Of a DNA stretch of 64,000 nt, positions 59,157-64,000 are shown in pieces. Position numbers and translations under genes: made by a program. This DNA comes from Cryptomeria japonica (lineage: Eukaryota; Streptophyta; Pinopsida; Cupressales; Cupressaceae), in contig NC_081410.1 of assembly GCF_030272615.1 (NCBI RefSeq), positions 186,892,119-186,956,118 on the forward strand, given 5' to 3'. The notes beneath the pieces are model-generated. The model ran no database searches. It worked only from the letters and a program-made list of their open reading frames with translations, and was not told the DNA's origin. Position 1 is the stretch's first letter; each line of letters starts with the position of its first letter.

Positions 59157-60625
59157 TGTCGTAAATTGTCATTGGACCAATTTACACCTCATGTTTGTGC
59201 CCCTACTTTAGCTCATATCCTCCTCATCTTGTATTCAGGTCTATTTAGTGCCTTAACTCTAGTTTTGATGCCTCATACACCTACCAAATGATTCTCTAGA
59301 GGTGTGTCTTCCTCACGGAGCTTCACTAACTAGGCAATATTATATCACATGCATTCATATTGGGGGGTTTGATATACCCAAAATGAGTGTGCAATATATT
59401 ACTATTGATGAAAATAGGGGGTTTTTAATTTTGTCTATGGAAAATACAATATTTGGTGAAAATAGGGGGGGATTTTAATTTGGGCTATGTATTGGGAGGG
59501 GGTGAGGAAAAAGGAGTTTAGGGCAATATTTTTTGAAAATAGGGGGATTCTTTAGTATGTCATGAATGCATGTGCTATAAACCAAGTTCACTAGGTGAAA
59601 CCCTCGTGGTCTTCCTTCCTAGGCCTTGATTTTGGCCCCTTATTAAGAAGGACTAGTTCTTTGGTCCCCCTCTTTGAGGTCCAATTTGCAAGGAGGGAGT
59701 GAGACCCATCTCTTTTATGGGAAATGAAGTCAGTGGCTCAATATGATTGTTGGAGGTCGGCCTAATAGGTAAATTGACCTAGATACTCATATATAAAGGC
59801 ATTTGATCAACTTAATTTCATCCTATAATTTCATTCAAGCAATCAAGCATTCAAGCATCAAAGTATTCATCATCAAGCATTTCCAGAGGTCTTCAAGGCT
59901 AGATATCCTTCATTCAACCATTGTCGAGAAAATTTCAACATTCATATGCAAGCATGTATGTGTGATTAGAGTTTTGTCATGTTCATGACATTTCATGCAA
60001 CATATGTGATTACATTCAAGAAGAAAAACATCATTATTAGTCATTGCAAATCTAAGGTATATCCTTCCATTATTTATTTTAGTATTTATAACATTTCATT
60101 CAAGGTTAATTCCTAAATCGAGGTTTAACTTAGGAAAACCCTTATTGCCAACCTAATTCCCCTTCTTTGTGTGTGTAAGAAGTAGGTACACAACTACGAT
60201 CTTCAGGATAAGCTTTATCTATAGAGACAAATGATTCCCCCATTGAATTGCGGAAAGTTTAGAGGACTAGAGTGATTGTCACACTAGTTCCAACAAATCA
60301 GGAGCTCCTTCTAGGAACATATCTAAATCCTTTTACAATCCTTAGATCAAGGTTCATGGCTAGATATGATGACTGTAGCTTATTGTTTGCACATAATTAC
60401 ATCAATTTAAACCCGTTTACCCTAATTTCAGCATCTTCAACAAATCAATTCAACTCAAGGGAAAGAAGAAGGCATATTCCAAACCCCTTGGAATTAGATC
60501 AAAATCTATATGTACTTGATATAGATCTCTCTAATTCCTAAATTTCCATAATGTAATGGTCCTTAAGCCAAAGTTAGCAGTTTTCATATATCTAATCGTG
60601 GAAACCCTAAATTTTTACCATTACA
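59157..60625 (+). repeat. probable solo LTR inserted in the copia relic
   Basis: 1,469 bp starting TGTCGTAAATTG and ending TTACCATTACA. The bases on either side (GTGTA/GTGTG) read as one continuous copia sequence if it is removed, leading straight into TTTTGCCATCAATGAC and the polypurine tract. The target duplication is imprecise, so the exact ends may be off by one or two bases. No genes inside. Confidence 0.5.
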
Positions 60626-60646
60626 GTGTGTTTTGCCATCAATGAC

Positions 60647-60658
60647 AAAGGAGGAGAT
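60647..60658 (+). other. polypurine tract of the plus-strand copia relic
   Basis: AAAGGAGGAGAT preceded by CCATCAATGAC, directly before the LTR start. Confidence 0.75.
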
Positions 60659-61475
60659 TGTTAGAAATGTAGGCTTGGTTTTAATTGATGTCAAACTCGA
60701 TGATTTGGATAGGTCTAGATATAGTAAGATAGTGTACATAGTGCAGGTGATGCAGAACAATGGAAGATAAGTATGTATGTATGAAGATGAAGAACCTTAT
60801 TGTTATGTCAGGAAGTTATGGTATAGAGATAGTTGTTGCAGATGTGTATTCCAGAAGGATGTTTCTCCAGAAACATATGTTGACAGTATGTGGATATGTT
60901 TTTCATATTGACCAAGTTTAGGACTTGGTTGTGGCAATTGAATTTGTGCTCCAGATGTATGTGCAATTGTGGAGATGATATCTGATGGTATACATCTGAC
61001 AATTCTTAGGGTTGCAGAGATCCTCATTTTTGTCATGTTGCAGATATGGTAATACAATTTTGGTATGATGGTGGGCATAGTTTAAGATTAAGTTGTATTC
61101 AAGTTTTGGTACTCGGGAAGTATATACAGTTGTGATGGTGGTTGATGATCTGGTAGTTCTGACAGTGTGATAGTTTTATGTACTCTGAATTCCTCCACAT
61201 TTTGGTTTTTGACAATGATCTTTTGGCAACATGTTGTTTATGACCTTAACTTATTTGTGTCAAGTTGGATCATGTTTTTGTGCTCAAAAAATGTGCTTGT
61301 GGAAGTTCGAGGACATGATGATTCCAGGTCTAACTGACCTTGAATGTTTTTGTTTTTGCTTCGGTGATTGTAATGCATGATTTGATTGTTGGAAGATTCT
61401 TGAAAGAAACCATGTAGAAGATCGATGGAGAAGTATTCTTGGGGAAAGTGTTCTTGAAGCCGACTTGGTGCATAT
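60659..61475 (+). repeat. 3' LTR (truncated) of the plus-strand copia relic
   Basis: Starts TGTTAGAAATG next to the polypurine tract. It lacks the late copia-LTR signature (GGTTTTTCCC...GGTTTTCC) and stops where another repeat begins at 61476, so it is interrupted or cut there. Confidence 0.65.
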
Positions 61476-64000
61476 TGTAGACACCTGAAATTAGTTAAAG
61501 TAATATTTAATTAATTTAAGCATGTCAACATAATTAATTAATTTAATTATGTTATCCTTATTCCTCTTAGAATTAATTAAATTCAATTTAATTAATCCTT
61601 TCACTATAGTCCAATAATTAATTTATCAAATAAATTAATTGTTTCCTTATTCCTCCAAAGTCATCTCAATCATTAATTCTTCTAAATCCCTTTTGGTTAA
61701 TTAATTTTAATTAATTAACCTAATCATGTGATTCCTACAAATCATTTTTCCTAATTCCCACTTAGCCTAATTAATTCTTCTAGAATCTCTCTTAATCTCA
61801 CTTATCATTATTTCACAATTTTATATTCCCCACTCATGTCACATCAACATTGAGCCTCTCAAAGAAATTCAAATTTCTTTGAACCCCTCCATCATGTCAC
61901 ATCAACATTGAGCCTCTCAAAGAAATTCAAATTTCTTTGAATCCCTCCATGCATCCTCTATTTTGGAATTTTTAATTCCTCATTTTGAAATTCAAATTTC
62001 CTTTCGCCCCTCTTCTCAAGGAATTTTATATTTCTGTTTATTTTCCCAAGGCACCCTTGATCCATGCCTTCCATCTCAAATCAATCTCATCCATCCATAA
62101 TCAAATCAATCTTGGCCCTTCATTGGCCTCCTCCAATCTATAAATTGGAGTCTCATCTCCGCACAAAAGGATCCACTTCCTCTATAGCATTCCCATGCTG
62201 CCCTTTTCTCTTCTATCTTCCTCCTATCATGCCATCATAATGTCCCCCTAATACTTCATCCAATTCAAATCCTCAATCCTCATCCATCAATAATCCTTCA
62301 ATTCATCAATCCAAATCCTATTCCAATCCCTCTTGTTGAACAAAGGAGAGCAATCCACATCCAAATCAAGTGGAGCATCAAAGGGGCACATCTTCCACTT
62401 CATCAAGCTCAATCTAAGGGAGAGGTGAAAGACAAAGTATAAAGTTTGTTGTTTGCATTTATATGGTGTCTTCTTTGATTTATTTGCATTCTAACCTCCT
62501 TTTTCCTTTCATTCTTCTTTCATCTTTTTCCCCTCTTCATTTTGGCATGCTTGGTGGGACCCACGTCCCTTAATTTAACATTTTTATGAGTTTTTTTAAA
62601 ATTTTAGATCGCAGATTATTGTTTCAGCGCGTCCATCTGCACTTCAGTGCGTCTTCCTTACTGGTTCATTGCGTTCGCAGGTCAAATAGTGTGGGCGATT
62701 CAAAATTTGAATTTTACAGTTGCCTTTTCTGCATTTTTTGGTCAATCAGTTCAACTGCGAATCAGTGCGTGCATTTTGTAAAAAAAATAGTTTTTTAATA
62801 AAAAATGGTCAATTAGCATGTGCGCATGCAAAATAGCGCCCGCGCTTGCGCCAAAACATGTGCGTTGAGTAAAAAAATCATCCAAAAATCTTAAGCAACA
62901 CCTTTGTATGCACTTTAGCACGTGTGTCTGCACATCAACACGTGCATTTAAGTAAAAAACCATTTTTAGTAAAACAACCATAACTTTTTGCTTGGGTGTC
63001 AAATTTGAAAAATTCAAAATGAGTTGGAAAGGGGATTCAAATATATAAAATGGGTTGTATTTATATTTTTCATATATTTTTTTAAATATTATTTTTGCAC
63101 GTCCAAATTCAACCCTTGTTTTTGGACTTTAGATTTTTATAATTTTAGCATATAAAATTGTTTTTTATCAAACGTTTTTTTGAAATTAGTTAGAAAATAA
63201 GAAGAAAACTAATATTTCAATATTTTTTGGGATAATCATCTTGTGTTTGCATCTTCTTTTCTTTCGAATGCCCAAGATCAATTATCACAAAAACTACTAA
63301 TCCATCATTCTTGTAGGTTGCCTAAGGAGATGCAAGCAAACATTGTGTTTTCCTTTTAATCATTTTCTTAGGCACTTAGAATTAATTAGGGGATAAAATA
63401 ATATTTTAAGTGTTTGAGAAAAGTGTGAAAGTAGGAGAGTGTGCTCTTGTCTATCTAGACAATCAGAAATCCAGACCTTTGGCACTTTTCTAGCTTGTTG
63501 TGTGCTTTCCCTAAGTGGGCCTGCCCTCTCAATTTTCTTTGGCATTGGTGACAGGGGAATGATGCAAGTGAGTACAACCAAACCTGAGCATTCTAACTCA
63601 CTATAATAAATAGGCCTCTTGAGATCAAAGTTTTAGAGGACGGGGCTATTTGAGAGTTCACTCTCATATTGGGCATTTTGTAGGGCCTTTAGGTCTCAAT
63701 CATGCTTGCGTGACTACATCTTGCTTGGTACTTTGTAGGGCTATAGGCCTCAATCATGCTTGCGCGACTACAAGGAGTAGTCTTCGAACAAAAATCCTTA
63801 CTAAGAACTATAGGAATAGAAACCACCTGGTTCACCTCTGTAAGGTGGATAATCTTTGTACAAGGGAGATAGTAACTCCCCCAAGAGACTTGCCATATCA
63901 TGCCCCCACTAGCATTTGGAGTCTGCTAATATGGCGTTGAGAATCCATTGCATGAGACTCAGTGACAGTATTTTGATTAGCTAAATGGGTGTGTACTTGA
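61476..64000 (+). repeat. LTR-like repeat, runs off the window
   Basis: Starts TGTAGACACCTG, an LTR-type beginning, and holds no gene. Internal duplications: a 58-bp unit at 61835-61892 and 61893-61950, and a ~42-bp unit at 63676-63717 and 63731-63771. GC-rich words with CGCGCTTGCGC-like composition occur near 62620-62960. The other end is outside the window, so the class is unknown. Confidence 0.45.

Overview
This is nuclear DNA of a large, repeat-dense plant genome, probably a conifer or other gymnosperm. The grounds are dense nested LTR retrotransposons, long AT-rich spacers, one intronless NLR gene and a plant L1-type LINE. The lineage call is an inference from overall style; no sequence proves it. 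Only one apparently intact host gene was found: a coiled-coil NBS-LRR (NLR) immune-receptor gene on the minus strand (27054-29708). Everything else is transposable-element sequence, decayed coding remnants or AT-rich filler.

Layout. 1-2697: unclassified repeat with an unusual array of self-complementary ~21-bp units (1207-1555). 2698-3589: solo LTR. 4097-11122: complete but decayed Ty1/copia element (minus strand) with 5-bp target duplication GATGA. 11123-12627: decayed coding remnant. 12628-21894: complete Ty3/gypsy chromovirus (minus strand) with two 2,320-bp LTRs. 21903-24083: broken unknown ORF downstream of a LINE-type RNase H remnant. 24087-24958: solo LTR. 27016-30360: the NLR gene and promoter. 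31085-32858: broken tandem copy of the NLR 5' end and promoter.

32859-47750 is the most striking object. It is a 14.9-kb composite foldback element bounded by a 9-bp duplication (TACCACCAC), inserted in the duplicated NLR promoter. It consists of two hairpins in series. Hairpin 1 has ~1.35-kb arms, and its right arm was later split by a full L1-type LINE (37577-45306, 12-bp duplication). Hairpin 2 has ~0.45-kb arms enclosing degenerate CCCTAA repeats, and its left arm carries a tRNA-derived SINE (12-bp duplication). In each case the opposite arm preserves the empty site. The NLR promoter copy resumes at 47751.

49492-56694 is a second, truncated copia element of a related family, with another solo LTR nested in its gag. 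56695-61475 is a plus-strand copia-like relic with a non-pol ORF, two polypurine tracts and a nested solo LTR. From 61476 another LTR-like repeat begins with TGTAGACACC and runs towards the window end.

Coordinates of element boundaries come from matching repeats, target duplications, primer-binding sites and polypurine tracts read by eye. Family assignments come from domain motifs. No alignment or database search was run.
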